A stretch of DNA of 32,763 bases from an uncultured Oscillospiraceae bacterium. GTDB taxonomy: Bacteria; Bacillota; Clostridia; Oscillospirales; Acutalibacteraceae. The notes beneath the pieces are model-generated. The model was not told where the DNA came from and made no database searches. It was given only the letters and a program-made list of their open reading frames with translations. Shown in pieces: positions 1 to 8,587 of this stretch. The stretch's first letter is position 1. Every line of letters starts with the position of its first letter. The stretch spans positions 1-32,763 of the forward strand of contig URED01000027.1 of NCBI GenBank assembly GCA_900546785.1. Reading direction: 5' to 3'. A program made the position numbers and the translations under genes.

Positions 1-31
1 AGTCCATACTGAGCCACGATGCCTTTTCTCA

Positions 32-2647
32 TCAGCATATATCTTCTTTAAGCGTTTCAACAATAGAATCTTTCTTTAATTTGGATACGGCGTACAGCAT
101 GGATACACCGACGATCAGAAATACTGCCAAAATAACGATCAGGTAAAGAGGGATGTTGATCGTAAAGGGTATGTTGCTTGACTGCATAAGAAGATACATG
201 CCAAGGGAGAGCAAAATACTTATGGGGATAGCGAAAACGATTGCTTTAAGCCCGTAAAACAGACTTTCAAGGCATATCATCTTGTTAAACCCGTGCGGCG
301 TGATACCAACGGATTTGAACATGGCAAATTCTTTGCGCCGGAGATCTATCCCCGTGGAAACGGTGTTTATAATATTCGCTATGGATATCAGCGTAATCAA
401 TGCCACAAAGCCGTAAATAAACACCTGCAAAACGAATATGACCGTATTCATGGTTTCCATGGATTGCACAACGTCTATAACCGTAACGCCGGTCATGGAA
501 TTCTGATCCACGATTTTTTCTATCTCGTCCACCAGGGCTTCATGATCTTCCGTTTCATATCCGAGCGCCAGCACTACATCTTCACTGCTGTAATTCTCAT
601 AATAGGAAATATACACACTCAGCGGAATATACAGGCTTATGGTAGTTGCGCTGTTGAGATTGCACAGATAATTATCGGGATCGTATTTTACGAAATCGGT
701 TGCAATCGCCTTAAGATTTTCATTTTCGGAATCCGGCAGAATGTTGCCGTTTTCATCATATGCGTCATAATAGAAAGCTTTGCCAAGAATATTATCCGTA
801 AATACATCGCCCGTTGAATTATCATGGGAAACGTTATTCATGATAAGCGCCTTAAGCTCATTGAAATTTCCGGCATTTGTGTAATATTTACTGCTGTCAA
901 TCCCGTTATCTTCACAAAGTGAATCAAAATCTTCATCGTCTACAAAATTTATATATGCTACATTATCATCAAGCAATCTGCTGTACGACGAAGTAAGATT
1001 TGCCGTATCCGCAACACCTTGGTTCGTATACATATTATCCTGAGGCGTGCCGTTGCTGTAAAAAAGTATGCTTGTTGTGATGCTGTATGCATCATCCACG
1101 GCAGAACTATCGCTTGTTTCACGCTGAAGCATATCATAATCAGCTTCACTGCCGACATTTACATAGACCTGATACGGCATATCGTTTGAAAGATCGTTTG
1201 CCTTTACGAACATATCGCAAAAGGAATTTACGCTTAAAAACAGAACGATGGACAAAGCGATAGAAGCGGTTATGACCCTCGATTTTCTTCCGTTTCGCTT
1301 TAAATTCTTGTTCGCGAGTTCGCCCTCATAGCCGAATACGGCACGCACGAGTTTTGAAGACTTAAGCTTTTTGGACTTTATCTTGATCTCATTCGTCTGC
1401 CGCAATGCGTCGATAGGCGTTATGGAGGATGCTTTTTTAGCCGGTATCATGGCGGAAATAAATATTGTAAAAGCGCTGACTATAATGATACATATGATTA
1501 CCCAAAGCGGAACGAGAACGTTCATCGGCACATTTTCACCGCCGTTGATCATGCCGGATTCCTGAATACGTGTACCAACGGCTCTGAGCGTTATATATAT
1601 ACCGAACAGACCGGCGCCGATTCCGACAGGAATACCCACAAGCCCCAGCAAAAAGCCCTCAAAATACACGGAGGCGCTTTTCTGCGCTTTTGTTGCGCCA
1701 ACAGAAGCAAGCATGCCTAAATAGCGCGTCCGCTCGGAAAGCGACATGCCGAAAGCATTATATATGAGCGCTACGCTGGCAAAAATAATGACTGCAAGTA
1801 TAACGGCAACCATCGGAAGTGTGGAGGTTGCCAGGCTGCTGTTTGAATCAAAAGAGTAGTTTGCGCTCAAATATTCGTCGTTAAGCTCATACCGGTCTGA
1901 ATCTATTCCGCAGTCAGTCATGATCTGCCTGATATCTGCAACTGAATTTATATTTATATCTTTAAGTTCAACATACGCTATTGATTCGGAAAGCTCCGCT
2001 GCTGCAGCAGGGCGTATGATCTGATAATTTCTTGTTGGCAAATTACCGTTTAAGATTCCTGTTATTTGAAACTCTCTAATATCGTTTGCCTCAAAGCTTT
2101 CACCGGCGTAATAGTTACCATCGAGAAACAGCGTTTCACCGTCTTCGGAATAATATCTTGCACCGACGGGAACCGTTACCGTATCGCCGATCTGCCAGTC
2201 CAGATTATTATTTTCTATAAATTCTTTTTCTACAAGTATCTCATTTTCCGTTTTAGGCAATGAACCTTCCATATCGCAGGTGACAAGCTGCTGCAGCGCG
2301 GTCATATCCGCTGCAAAAACTGAGCCTGTAGAGGTGCGGGATGATACGCCGTAGTCTATCTTAAATCCGGAAGCTTCGGGAGCGAGCATGGCTCTTCTTC
2401 CAACTCTTTGGACATCAGCCTGAGAAGCGAGCTTATTAGCGGTTTCTTCCGATACGCCCGATACTCGCGCCTGCCAATGACCGTCACTGTAAAGCGATAC
2501 ATCGCCAATATAATTCATAATTGACGCAATGCTGACAAATACGGCCGTAATCATTGCAACGGAAACGCATATACCGAGAATCGTTACGATCGTTCTTCCC
2601 TTATTCTTTTTCAAATGCGCAAGGGTGAGCTTTTGAATGATATTCAT
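32..2647 (-). CDS. FtsX-family ABC transporter permease (871 aa)
   Basis: This is the membrane subunit of an ABC transporter of the MacB/FtsX type. An N-terminal membrane segment lies at about residues 19-41 and is followed by a large extracytoplasmic domain to about residue 270. A cluster of three membrane helices (about 275-405) carries the FtsX-like region with the usual SxGATxxQ-type loop. A further helix at about 465-485 opens a second extracellular domain (about 490-735), and three C-terminal helices form a second FtsX repeat with the SVGITPHGF loop. At 871 aa it is longer than BceB-type permeases (about 650 aa). It overlaps the ATPase gene by 4 bp, so the two are translationally coupled. 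With the upstream two-component genes it probably exports, or senses and removes, an envelope-active compound such as an antimicrobial peptide. That substrate is inferred from context only. Confidence 0.9.
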   Translation of the reverse strand: MNIIQKLTLAHLKKNKGRTIVTILGICVSVAMITAVFVSIASIMNYIGDVSLYSDGHWQARVSGVSEETANKLASQADVQRVGRRAMLAPEASGFKIDYGVSSRTSTGSVFAADMTALQQLVTCDMEGSLPKTENEILVEKEFIENNNLDWQIGDTVTVPVGARYYSEDGETLFLDGNYYAGESFEANDIREFQITGILNGNLPTRNYQIIRPAAAAELSESIAYVELKDININSVADIRQIMTDCGIDSDRYELNDEYLSANYSFDSNSSLATSTLPMVAVILAVIIFASVALIYNAFGMSLSERTRYLGMLASVGATKAQKSASVYFEGFLLGLVGIPVGIGAGLFGIYITLRAVGTRIQESGMINGGENVPMNVLVPLWVIICIIIVSAFTIFISAMIPAKKASSITPIDALRQTNEIKIKSKKLKSSKLVRAVFGYEGELANKNLKRNGRKSRVITASIALSIVLFLSVNSFCDMFVKANDLSNDMPYQVYVNVGSEADYDMLQRETSDSSAVDDAYSITTSILFYSNGTPQDNMYTNQGVADTANLTSSYSRLLDDNVAYINFVDDEDFDSLCEDNGIDSSKYYTNAGNFNELKALIMNNVSHDNSTGDVFTDNILGKAFYYDAYDENGNILPDSENENLKAIATDFVKYDPDNYLCNLNSATTISLYIPLSVYISYYENYSSEDVVLALGYETEDHEALVDEIEKIVDQNSMTGVTVIDVVQSMETMNTVIFVLQVFIYGFVALITLISIANIINTVSTGIDLRRKEFAMFKSVGITPHGFNKMICLESLFYGLKAIVFAIPISILLSLGMYLLMQSSNIPFTINIPLYLIVILAVFLIVGVSMLYAVSKLKKDSIVETLKEDIC

Positions 2648-3327
2648 CCCATTCTCACCTCATCTCTTGTTATTCTTCCGTCCTCAATCGCAATAACCCT
2701 GTCTGCCGAAAGAGCGATACGCTCGTCATGCGTAATCATGATAACGGTCTGATTAAATTCCTTGTTGAATTTTCTGAGCAGAGATATGATCTCTCTGCTA
2801 TTTTCACTGTCCAGATTCCCCGTTGGTTCATCGGCAAGCAAAAGAGCCGGATTATTTATGAGCGCTCTGCCTATTGCAACACGCTGCTGCTGGCCGCCTG
2901 AAAGCTGATTCGGCAAATGGGAGAGCCTGTTAGAAAGGCCCAGCTTGGCAATAATATCGTTTACGCGGGCTTTATCCGGCTTTCTGCCGTCCAGTAAAAG
3001 CGGAAGCGTTAAATTTTCTTCTACTGTTAAAATAGGAATCAGATTATAAAACTGATAGATTAGCCCGATCTGCCTGCGCCTGAAGATGGCAAGCGCTGTC
3101 TCGTCAAGCGTTGAAATATCGGTTTTATCAATGATAACCGTACCTGAGGTAGCCGTATCAACGCCGCCCAATATATGAAGCAATGTTGATTTGCCGGAGC
3201 CTGACGGCCCTACGATCGCAACGAACTCGCCCTTTTCAACTGAAAACGATACGTTGTCAAGTGCGCGCACCATAACGTCACCTTTGCCATAAGTTTTTGA
3301 CAGATTTTGAATTTCAAGAATTTTCAT
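2644..3327 (-). CDS. ABC transporter ATP-binding protein (LolD/MacB/BceA type)
   Basis: This cytoplasmic ATPase powers the FtsX-type permease encoded directly downstream. The 227 residues contain Walker [10 protein letters not shown] (40-48), the Q-loop near residue 92, signature LSGGQ (142-146), Walker B ending in the catalytic Glu167, the D-loop, and switch His200. The length and the motif [11 protein letters not shown] are those of the MacB/LolD/BceA subfamily. A strong AAAGGAGA ribosome binding site precedes the ATG. It is separated from the kinase gene by a short promoter region carrying a palindrome also found before the response regulator gene, so the transporter is probably induced by that regulator. 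Confidence 0.95.
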   Translation of the reverse strand: MKILEIQNLSKTYGKGDVMVRALDNVSFSVEKGEFVAIVGPSGSGKSTLLHILGGVDTATSGTVIIDKTDISTLDETALAIFRRRQIGLIYQFYNLIPILTVEENLTLPLLLDGRKPDKARVNDIIAKLGLSNRLSHLPNQLSGGQQQRVAIGRALINNPALLLADEPTGNLDSENSREIISLLRKFNKEFNQTVIMITHDERIALSADRVIAIEDGRITRDEVRMG

Positions 3328-3352
3328 ATCTATATCTCCTTTCGTTGGTTAG

Positions 3353-3406
3353 AGAATACCATGCCCACCTTACGGCAAAATGACTTTCAAATTACAATTT
3401 CGTAAT
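3353..3406 (-). promoter_or_regulatory. Promoter of the ABC transporter with candidate response-regulator site
   Basis: The palindrome ATTACAATTTCGTAAT (3391-3406) abuts the stop codon of the kinase gene. On the minus strand it is followed by an extended -10 (TGG then TATTCT, -10 at 3358-3353), but no good -35 box is present. The centre of the palindrome is about 52 bp upstream of the predicted transcription start, a usual place for an OmpR-family activator. The same element, with one changed base, lies before the response regulator gene. Confidence 0.6.
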
Positions 3407-4399
3407 TTAGACAACGAATTTATAAAAGCGTATTATAAATTTTGTGCCTATCCCCTCTTGACTCTCAACCGAAATATCTGCATTTTCCTTAGCAAACACC
3501 GCCTTTGATAATGCCAGACCGATCCCAACGCTTTCTGCGGAGGAATTTTTCCCGTGATAAAACCGTTCAAAGATATGCGGCAGATCTTCTTTGGCAATGC
3601 CGCACCCGTTGTCGCTTATCACAACCTCATTATAAATATTTGTGGTATTCGCTGTAATATTTAAAGCACCGCCGTCCTCAGTATGTTCAAGACAGTTCTT
3701 TATAATATTTTCAAATGCTTCGATACTCCAGTTTTCATCACCCATAAAAAGAAACGGCTCTATATCCGTGTTGATTTTGATTTGGCGGATTTCCGTCTGC
3801 AGCGCAAAGGGCTTAAGACTTGCGGCAATGATATCTTTACAGTTCAATTCCTTAAAAATAAAATCGGCAGTATCCGCGTCTATTTTGGAAAGTTTGAGCA
3901 GCGTTGTTATAAGCCACTTCATCTTTGTAAGCTGCTCCTCAATGATCTTAATAAAGCCGGCTCTTTTCTCAGCGTCCTTTTCGTTTTGCAGTACCTCGGT
4001 GATGATCATCATGGAAGTCAAAGGCGTTTTGAGCTGATGTGAAATATCCGCCAGCGAATCGGCAAGATAAAGCTTATCCTTTTTCGCTTCCTCGCTTGCC
4101 GTTCGCAGCAAGATCATGACCTTATACAGATTATTTTTTAGAATAGAAAGCTCTCCCTCCGCATTATCCGCAACCGCAAGCTCGTAATTTCCGGAGCAGA
4201 CTTCGGATAGATAATTATTAAGCTCTTCAATATCCCTGTATCTCTTTTGTGTGAATACCGCAAATACCAGCACAATGAGCGCCCACACCGCAAGGCAGAT
4301 GAAGGCGCACGCTACATTGAAAAACAGGCAGATGAAGAAGCAGACCAATGCCATGGCTGCCGATATGCCTATCATTAATTTGAATTCAAAATTTTTCAT
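3407..4399 (-). CDS. Sensor histidine kinase with minimal extracellular loop (330 aa)
   Basis: This is a membrane histidine kinase. Two helices (about 7-28 and 32-50) are separated by only a few residues, so it has almost no extracellular sensor domain, as in intramembrane-sensing kinases that read the state of a partner ABC transporter. The HisKA box ISHQLKTPLTSM contains phospho-acceptor His121. The ATPase domain shows the N-box (NIIKNCLEH, Asn235), the G1 box DNGCGI (263-268), the F-box (FERFYHG) and the G2 box GIGLAL (292-297). It overlaps the response regulator gene by 4 bp. The architecture and gene order resemble BceS/BceR-type systems, but the permease is of a different length class, so the sensing mechanism is inferred. 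Confidence 0.93.
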   Translation of the reverse strand: MKNFEFKLMIGISAAMALVCFFICLFFNVACAFICLAVWALIVLVFAVFTQKRYRDIEELNNYLSEVCSGNYELAVADNAEGELSILKNNLYKVMILLRTASEEAKKDKLYLADSLADISHQLKTPLTSMMIITEVLQNEKDAEKRAGFIKIIEEQLTKMKWLITTLLKLSKIDADTADFIFKELNCKDIIAASLKPFALQTEIRQIKINTDIEPFLFMGDENWSIEAFENIIKNCLEHTEDGGALNITANTTNIYNEVVISDNGCGIAKEDLPHIFERFYHGKNSSAESVGIGLALSKAVFAKENADISVESQEGIGTKFIIRFYKFVV

Positions 4400-5070
4400 T
4401 TTTCAAGTATATATCCCAGTCCGCGAACCGTTTTGATAATGGACGGCTGCGCGGGATCCTCCTCTATTTTATCTCTTAGGCGTTTGATATAAACGGTCAG
4501 AGTATTGTCGTTTACAAAATCACCGGCAACGTCCCAGATATCCTCCAACAGCTTTTGGCGGGTAAGCACGATTCCGCGGTTATTTATAAAGGTCAGAAAC
4601 AGCCTGTATTCCATAGCGGTTAAAATGATCTCACTGCCGTTTTTATATACCTTCGCCTCATTCGTATTGATTTTTATATCAGCCAACGCAACAATACCGT
4701 CTGCAGTGTCCTTGTTATATCGCCGCAATACGGTCTTGATCCTCGCAAGAAGCTCTTTGACTCTGAATGGCTTTGAGATATAGTCGTCAGCGCCAAGCTC
4801 AAGACCCATTACAACATTTACCTCATCGTCATACGCCGTAAGGAAGATAACGGGATAATCCCCCTGCTTTTTTATCTCTTTACAGACGTCGTAGCCGCTG
4901 CCGTCCGGCAGGGTAAGATCAAGAATATACAGCGTAAACACACGCGAACGGATAATATCAAGCGCCTGCTTAACGGTTTTTGCAACGGTTACACTGTAGC
5001 CTTCGTTCTCAAGAGAATACGAAAGGCCGATTCCGATGGCGTTATCATCTTCAAGAAGTAAAATATCCAT
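4396..5070 (-). CDS. OmpR/PhoB-family response regulator (224 aa)
   Basis: This transcription regulator is controlled by the downstream kinase. The receiver domain (1-115) has the acidic pocket EDD (7-9), phospho-acceptor Asp51, Thr78 and Lys100. The C-terminal winged helix (about 125-224) ends with the family pattern RxKI..DP..I.TVRGLGY. A GGAGG ribosome binding site lies 7 bases before the ATG. It is the first gene of the minus-strand regulator-kinase-ATPase-permease block, and its promoter carries a near-perfect copy of the palindrome found before the transporter genes, which suggests autoregulation. Confidence 0.95.
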   Translation of the reverse strand: MDILLLEDDNAIGIGLSYSLENEGYSVTVAKTVKQALDIIRSRVFTLYILDLTLPDGSGYDVCKEIKKQGDYPVIFLTAYDDEVNVVMGLELGADDYISKPFRVKELLARIKTVLRRYNKDTADGIVALADIKINTNEAKVYKNGSEIILTAMEYRLFLTFINNRGIVLTRQKLLEDIWDVAGDFVNDNTLTVYIKRLRDKIEEDPAQPSIIKTVRGLGYILEK

Positions 5071-5085
5071 ACATATACCTCCGAT

Positions 5086-5132
5086 ATTATATTAACATAT
5101 TTACACTCTGTACTCCATTACAAAATTGTAAT
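5086..5132 (-). promoter_or_regulatory. Promoter and candidate autoregulatory operator of the response regulator
   Basis: On the minus strand there is a TATAAT -10 box (5091-5086) with only a weak -35 (AGTACA, 5114-5109). Immediately upstream is ATTACAAAATTGTAAT (5117-5132), a palindrome with 7-bp arms and a 2-base centre. Read on the opposite strand it differs in one base from the element at 3391-3406. Its centre is about 45 bp upstream of the predicted start, consistent with an activator contacting RNA polymerase. Confidence 0.6.
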
Positions 5133-5141
5133 ATTGAATAA

Positions 5142-5175
5142 CAGGCAAAATAAAAGGGCGTAACATCACGCCCTT
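5142..5175 (-). terminator. Rho-independent terminator after the AlkD-like gene
   Basis: The arms AAGGGCGT/ACGCCCTT (5154-5175) with a 6-base loop are followed on the minus strand by TTTTATTTT. The hairpin overlaps the stop codon of the AlkD-like gene and insulates it from the response regulator promoter. Confidence 0.85.
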
Positions 5176-5825
5176 AAGGTTTTCAGATATTCTTTAGTTG
5201 CTTTATCTACTCTGTAGCTGTCACGGATCTTAGAGATCGTCATATTGTGGATCTCGCTGCTCAGCTGCCTGTTTTCAAGCAAAGGCAGAACTTTATCTTT
5301 ATATTTGGAAAACGCCGTGCAGAACGCCCAGGCAGCGCCCATATTTACATAATAGTATTCACTTCTTATATTTTTCAGATAATTCAGGGTATAATCTATA
5401 TACTCGTCGTCAAGATAATAATCCATAAGCGTGATTACAGCAAAACGAACATCGTATTCCTTATCTGAATACATATATTTTTGCAGAAAATCAAGAAATT
5501 CTGCCTGATTCTTTTTAACGAATTTGAGCGTGGAGCAGACGCAGTCGCACACCGCCCAATTATCTATTTTGGGTATAAATTCTTCAAGCATCTTTAATCT
5601 TTGAGAAAGATCAAGTTTTTTATACCCAATATAAAAGCCGTGCAGCATGATCTCCTCATAATAATCCCAGCCGAAATCATCGTTATCAAGGCACTTTGCG
5701 ATTTTCCTAAGCTGCGGGATACGGACGCCGATGATTTTTTCCTCGGAAACATTCGGAATCAGCTTTTTATGAAATGTTTTATACTCAACATCTGCATATT
5801 TAAAAAGCTCATTTAAAACATTCAT
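5166..5825 (-). CDS. AlkD-like DNA alkylation repair protein (219 aa)
   Basis: This is a HEAT-like repeat DNA glycosylase of the AlkC/AlkD superfamily, which removes alkylated bases without flipping them into a pocket. The protein is all-helical, about the usual AlkD length. The conserved segments are visible: G(V/I)RxPxLRKIAK near residue 35, the central IDNWAVCD motif (Trp/Asp pair of the active site, near 93-100) and the WAF.TAF..Y segment near residue 165. The start at 5825 has a GGTGAT ribosome binding site. It lies 21 bp downstream of the unknown membrane-protein gene and ends in a terminator. Activity on a particular lesion cannot be read from the sequence. Confidence 0.9.
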   Translation of the reverse strand: MNVLNELFKYADVEYKTFHKKLIPNVSEEKIIGVRIPQLRKIAKCLDNDDFGWDYYEEIMLHGFYIGYKKLDLSQRLKMLEEFIPKIDNWAVCDCVCSTLKFVKKNQAEFLDFLQKYMYSDKEYDVRFAVITLMDYYLDDEYIDYTLNYLKNIRSEYYYVNMGAAWAFCTAFSKYKDKVLPLLENRQLSSEIHNMTISKIRDSYRVDKATKEYLKTLRA

Positions 5826-5846
5826 AGAATCACCAAGGCAATTATA

Positions 5847-6689
5847 TCATTTTTTGCGCTCGGTTACAATACGCACAGCAATATAAGATACCGCACAGAA
5901 TAAAAGTGACACGGCTAAAATCATAATCAGATTATTTGAATGATAAATGATCTCAAAAACGGACGGCGCAACTACAAACGCGCCCTTTGTCTCAAACCAG
6001 GAAACCACAGCACTGCCGATAAAGTTTATCAACAGCGCAAGAAAATACACCGGCGGTTTGGTAAACAGCAGAAGGAGCAGCGCAGGCGCAGGATTTCCCG
6101 ATATCAGCATGAAAGCGCTCAGCAGAAGATTTGCTTTAAAATTCTTTCTCTCGGTCAATAAAATACCTAAAAGCGAAAAGATCAGTATTATCCTTGACGA
6201 AAGATAGTAAACAAGCTGTGAATTTTCATTAGCCCTAACAATATTCGATACACCGCTTACAATGCTGCCGTTTATCAGACGAGCACCACCGTAAGATGAG
6301 AATAATATCAGCGATTCAAAATCAAATATTCCCGCTGTATTAAAAACACAGTCAAAAAAACCGAATGAGGTAACGGATTGCGATAGCCTTTCTGCCGCCA
6401 AAGAAAAAGCAGAATTTCCGATAAAGAAATACGCCGCAGTGTAAAATAACGCCGTTAACAGCAATACGGCCTTAAAGAATTTTCTGCTTACCCTGTTAAT
6501 TATAAAATAGGAAAGGCATAATACCGTTGATAGGAAAAAAACAATATCAGCCGCCGTGGTATTGAACAGCCGTATGATATAGCAGATAACAGAAATAACG
6601 GATAACAGGATCACCGGATAATACATAAACGTCATATCATAATGCTTAAACTTTATCATTTTCATGCATTGAATATTGACGGATTCCAT
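5847..6689 (-). CDS. Unrecognised polytopic membrane protein (about 280 aa)
   Basis: No family is recognised. Hydrophobic stretches of 18-25 residues suggest eight or nine membrane helices with short loops and a basic C terminus (RIVTERKK). A stretch around residues 195-230 (ISGNPAPALLLLLFTKPPVYF and after) vaguely recalls the membrane domain of glucose-type PTS EIIC proteins, but phosphorylation motifs are not identifiable, so this is only a lead. The start is uncertain. A GTG at 6704 lies inside the upstream terminator and is rejected; ATG 6689 or ATG 6665 are possible, and neither has a good ribosome binding site. The gene lies 21 bp upstream of the AlkD-like gene and may share its transcript. 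Confidence 0.6.
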   Translation of the reverse strand: MESVNIQCMKMIKFKHYDMTFMYYPVILLSVISVICYIIRLFNTTAADIVFFLSTVLCLSYFIINRVSRKFFKAVLLLTALFYTAAYFFIGNSAFSLAAERLSQSVTSFGFFDCVFNTAGIFDFESLILFSSYGGARLINGSIVSGVSNIVRANENSQLVYYLSSRIILIFSLLGILLTERKNFKANLLLSAFMLISGNPAPALLLLLFTKPPVYFLALLINFIGSAVVSWFETKGAFVVAPSVFEIIYHSNNLIMILAVSLLFCAVSYIAVRIVTERKK

Positions 6690-6690
6690 A

Positions 6691-6724
6691 AAAAATAAAC
6701 ACACGCTGCCGCGGCAGCGTGTGT
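6691..6724 (-). terminator. Strong terminator after the DUF6171-like gene
   Basis: A perfect GC-rich 26-base inverted repeat (6699-6724) is followed on the minus strand by TTTATTTTTT. It ends the GH51/small zinc protein transcript. Confidence 0.9.
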
Positions 6725-6739
6725 CAGCATAGATTTATA

Positions 6740-7003
6740 TCATGCTTTGTTCCATTTGATGTCATTATAATCTGCACATGCTTTATTTTTGAATGCAGCG
6801 CGAAGTTCCGCATAACAGCCGCATTTGACGCACATGCCGGAAATCAGTTGATCGCAGCTGCGGCAGACCGAAAGGCGCTGCCGGTAGACATCGGCACTTA
6901 CCTTCAGCGAATCATCCACAGTTTTAAGATAATCCTGTAACCCGTCATAGGAGGCTTTCTCACCCGCTTCCAGCAACAGACACCTTTTACAAACATGCTC
7001 CAT
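6740..7003 (-). CDS. Small cysteine-rich zinc-ribbon protein (DUF6171-like, 87 aa)
   Basis: This is a short cytoplasmic protein with paired cysteines: Cys5/Cys8 at the N terminus, Cys48/Cys51, and a dense C-terminal group (CVKCGC, 58-63), probably binding one or two zinc ions or a metal cluster. The pattern VCKRC...CRSCD...GMCxKCGCYxELR fits the DUF6171 family of short clostridial proteins, for which no function is known to me. Its ATG overlaps the stop codon of the GH51 gene (TAATG), so the two are translationally coupled, although a biochemical link is not evident. Confidence 0.75.
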   Translation of the reverse strand: MEHVCKRCLLLEAGEKASYDGLQDYLKTVDDSLKVSADVYRQRLSVCRSCDQLISGMCVKCGCYAELRAAFKNKACADYNDIKWNKA

Positions 7004-8481
7004 TATTTTACGGTAAATTTAACGATACTGCACGGAGGCAGTACAGCTTTAAAACCGTTTTCCGTAATTTCAAAATCAGTAAATTCTTTTTCTACAACCA
7101 TATATTTGTCTTCAAAGGTATTGCCGCTGTGGATATCGCCTGAAATGATCGTAGCTTTCACAGAAGCAATCGCTGTATGCGCGATCTCACAATCAATTTG
7201 TGCATTGCGTTCAGAGCAGGTATTGACAACAGTTGATGTAATCGTGCCGTTATCATCGACCGAAGCGGATTCAATAAGCTGAGGCGCGCATTCTCCGTCA
7301 GCTTCCCTGACCGGCGTTGTGATATAAGAACCCAAAAGCGTGTTATTCTGATGCGCTTTAAACATTTTAAACACATAGTAAGTCGGGGTCAGCACCATAT
7401 CTGCGCCGTCCGTCAACGCAACGGACTGCAGCACATTTACGGTCTGCGCTATGTTTGCCATATGAACTCTGTCAGCATGTTTATTAAAAATATTGAGGGT
7501 CAGCGCCGCAACGACTGCATCTCTCATGGTGCTCAGCTGATATAAGAATCCTGGATTCGTTCCGGGTTCAACATCATACCAGGTGCCCCACTCGTCTACG
7601 ATAAGACCGACACGCTTATCAGGGTCATACTTATCCATAACCGCGCTGTGGCGCGAAACGATCTTTTCCATTTTATATGCCTTGGCAACAGTAGAAAAAT
7701 ATTCGTTTTCATCAAACTGCGTTGACGAGCCTTTATGCTGCCAATTACCGGTGGGAACCGTGTAGTAATGAAGTGAGATACCGTTGAATTTATTGCCGGC
7801 TTTTTTCATAAGAACATCCGTCCAGTTATAATCCTCACCGTTCGGACCGCAGGCAACACGATAGATCTTTCTATCAGCATCATAATCACGCACATATGTA
7901 TTGTATCTTCTGAAAAGGTCTGCATAATATTCCGGCATCATATTGCCGCCGCAACCCCAGCTTTCATTACCGACACCAAAATATTTTACGGCCCACGGCT
8001 CTTTTCTGCCGTTTTCCGTGCGCAGGCGAGCCATTGGAGACTCGCCGTCAAAGGTCATATACTCAACCCATTCATTCATTTCCTGAACCGTGCCGGAGCC
8101 GACATTGCCGTTTATATAAGCGTCACACCCAAGCTGACTGCAAAGCTCAAAAAATTCATGTGTACCGAAAGAATTGTCCTCCACTACGCCGCCCCAATGC
8201 GTATTCACCATCTTTTTACGCTTTGATTGATCACCGATACCGTCTTTCCAGTGGTATTCATCTGCAAAGCAGCCGCCCGGCCAGCGCAAAACAGGTATTC
8301 CCATCTCCTTGAGCGCATTTACAACATCACTGCGCATGCCGTTTACATTCGGAATGTTCGAATCTTCCCCAACGTACAGCCCCTCATAGATGCATCTGCC
8401 CAGATGCTCTGAAAAATGGCCGTATATATCCTTGCTGATTTTGGACATTTTTTGATAAGGATTGATCAAATACTTCTCCAT
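7003..8481 (-). CDS. GH51 alpha-L-arabinofuranosidase (492 aa)
   Basis: This glycoside hydrolase removes terminal alpha-L-arabinofuranosyl groups from arabinan, arabinoxylan and oligosaccharides. No signal peptide is present, so it works on imported oligosaccharides in the cytoplasm. A (beta/alpha)8 barrel is followed by a C-terminal beta domain. The acid/base is Glu173 in [11 protein letters not shown], and the nucleophile is Glu297 in [11 protein letters not shown]. The early motif [18 protein letters not shown] is typical of GH51. The start at 8481 is chosen over a frame-open codon at 8535 because an AAAGGTG ribosome binding site lies 8 bases upstream and homologues begin at this methionine. 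It has its own promoter, divergent from the aminopeptidase gene. Confidence 0.95.
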   Translation of the reverse strand: MEKYLINPYQKMSKISKDIYGHFSEHLGRCIYEGLYVGEDSNIPNVNGMRSDVVNALKEMGIPVLRWPGGCFADEYHWKDGIGDQSKRKKMVNTHWGGVVEDNSFGTHEFFELCSQLGCDAYINGNVGSGTVQEMNEWVEYMTFDGESPMARLRTENGRKEPWAVKYFGVGNESWGCGGNMMPEYYADLFRRYNTYVRDYDADRKIYRVACGPNGEDYNWTDVLMKKAGNKFNGISLHYYTVPTGNWQHKGSSTQFDENEYFSTVAKAYKMEKIVSRHSAVMDKYDPDKRVGLIVDEWGTWYDVEPGTNPGFLYQLSTMRDAVVAALTLNIFNKHADRVHMANIAQTVNVLQSVALTDGADMVLTPTYYVFKMFKAHQNNTLLGSYITTPVREADGECAPQLIESASVDDNGTITSTVVNTCSERNAQIDCEIAHTAIASVKATIISGDIHSGNTFEDKYMVVEKEFTDFEITENGFKAVLPPCSIVKFTVK

Positions 8482-8506
8482 TGCTATAACACCTTTCAGA
8501 ATAATA

Positions 8507-8571
8507 AAATTACCATATAGAAAATTCAATGTCAATAATAAATTGACAGTTTAAATAATTTATTTTAAAAT
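8507..8571. promoter_or_regulatory. Back-to-back divergent promoters sharing an inverted repeat
   Basis: Minus strand: TTGACA (8535-8530), 17-base spacer, TAATTT (8512-8507), reading the GH51 gene. Plus strand: TTGACA (8543-8548), 17-base spacer, TAAAAT (8566-8571), reading the M24 peptidase. The two -35 boxes form a perfect inverted repeat, TGTCAAT-N5-ATTGACA (8530-8548), a possible operator for a shared regulator or a by-product of two consensus -35 boxes. Confidence 0.75.
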
Positions 8572-8587
8572 ATTTACGGTGATACAA

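Noticed and set aside
5847..6704. Start of the membrane protein at GTG 6704
   Set aside because: That codon lies within the upstream terminator hairpin, so it could not be reached on a separate transcript.
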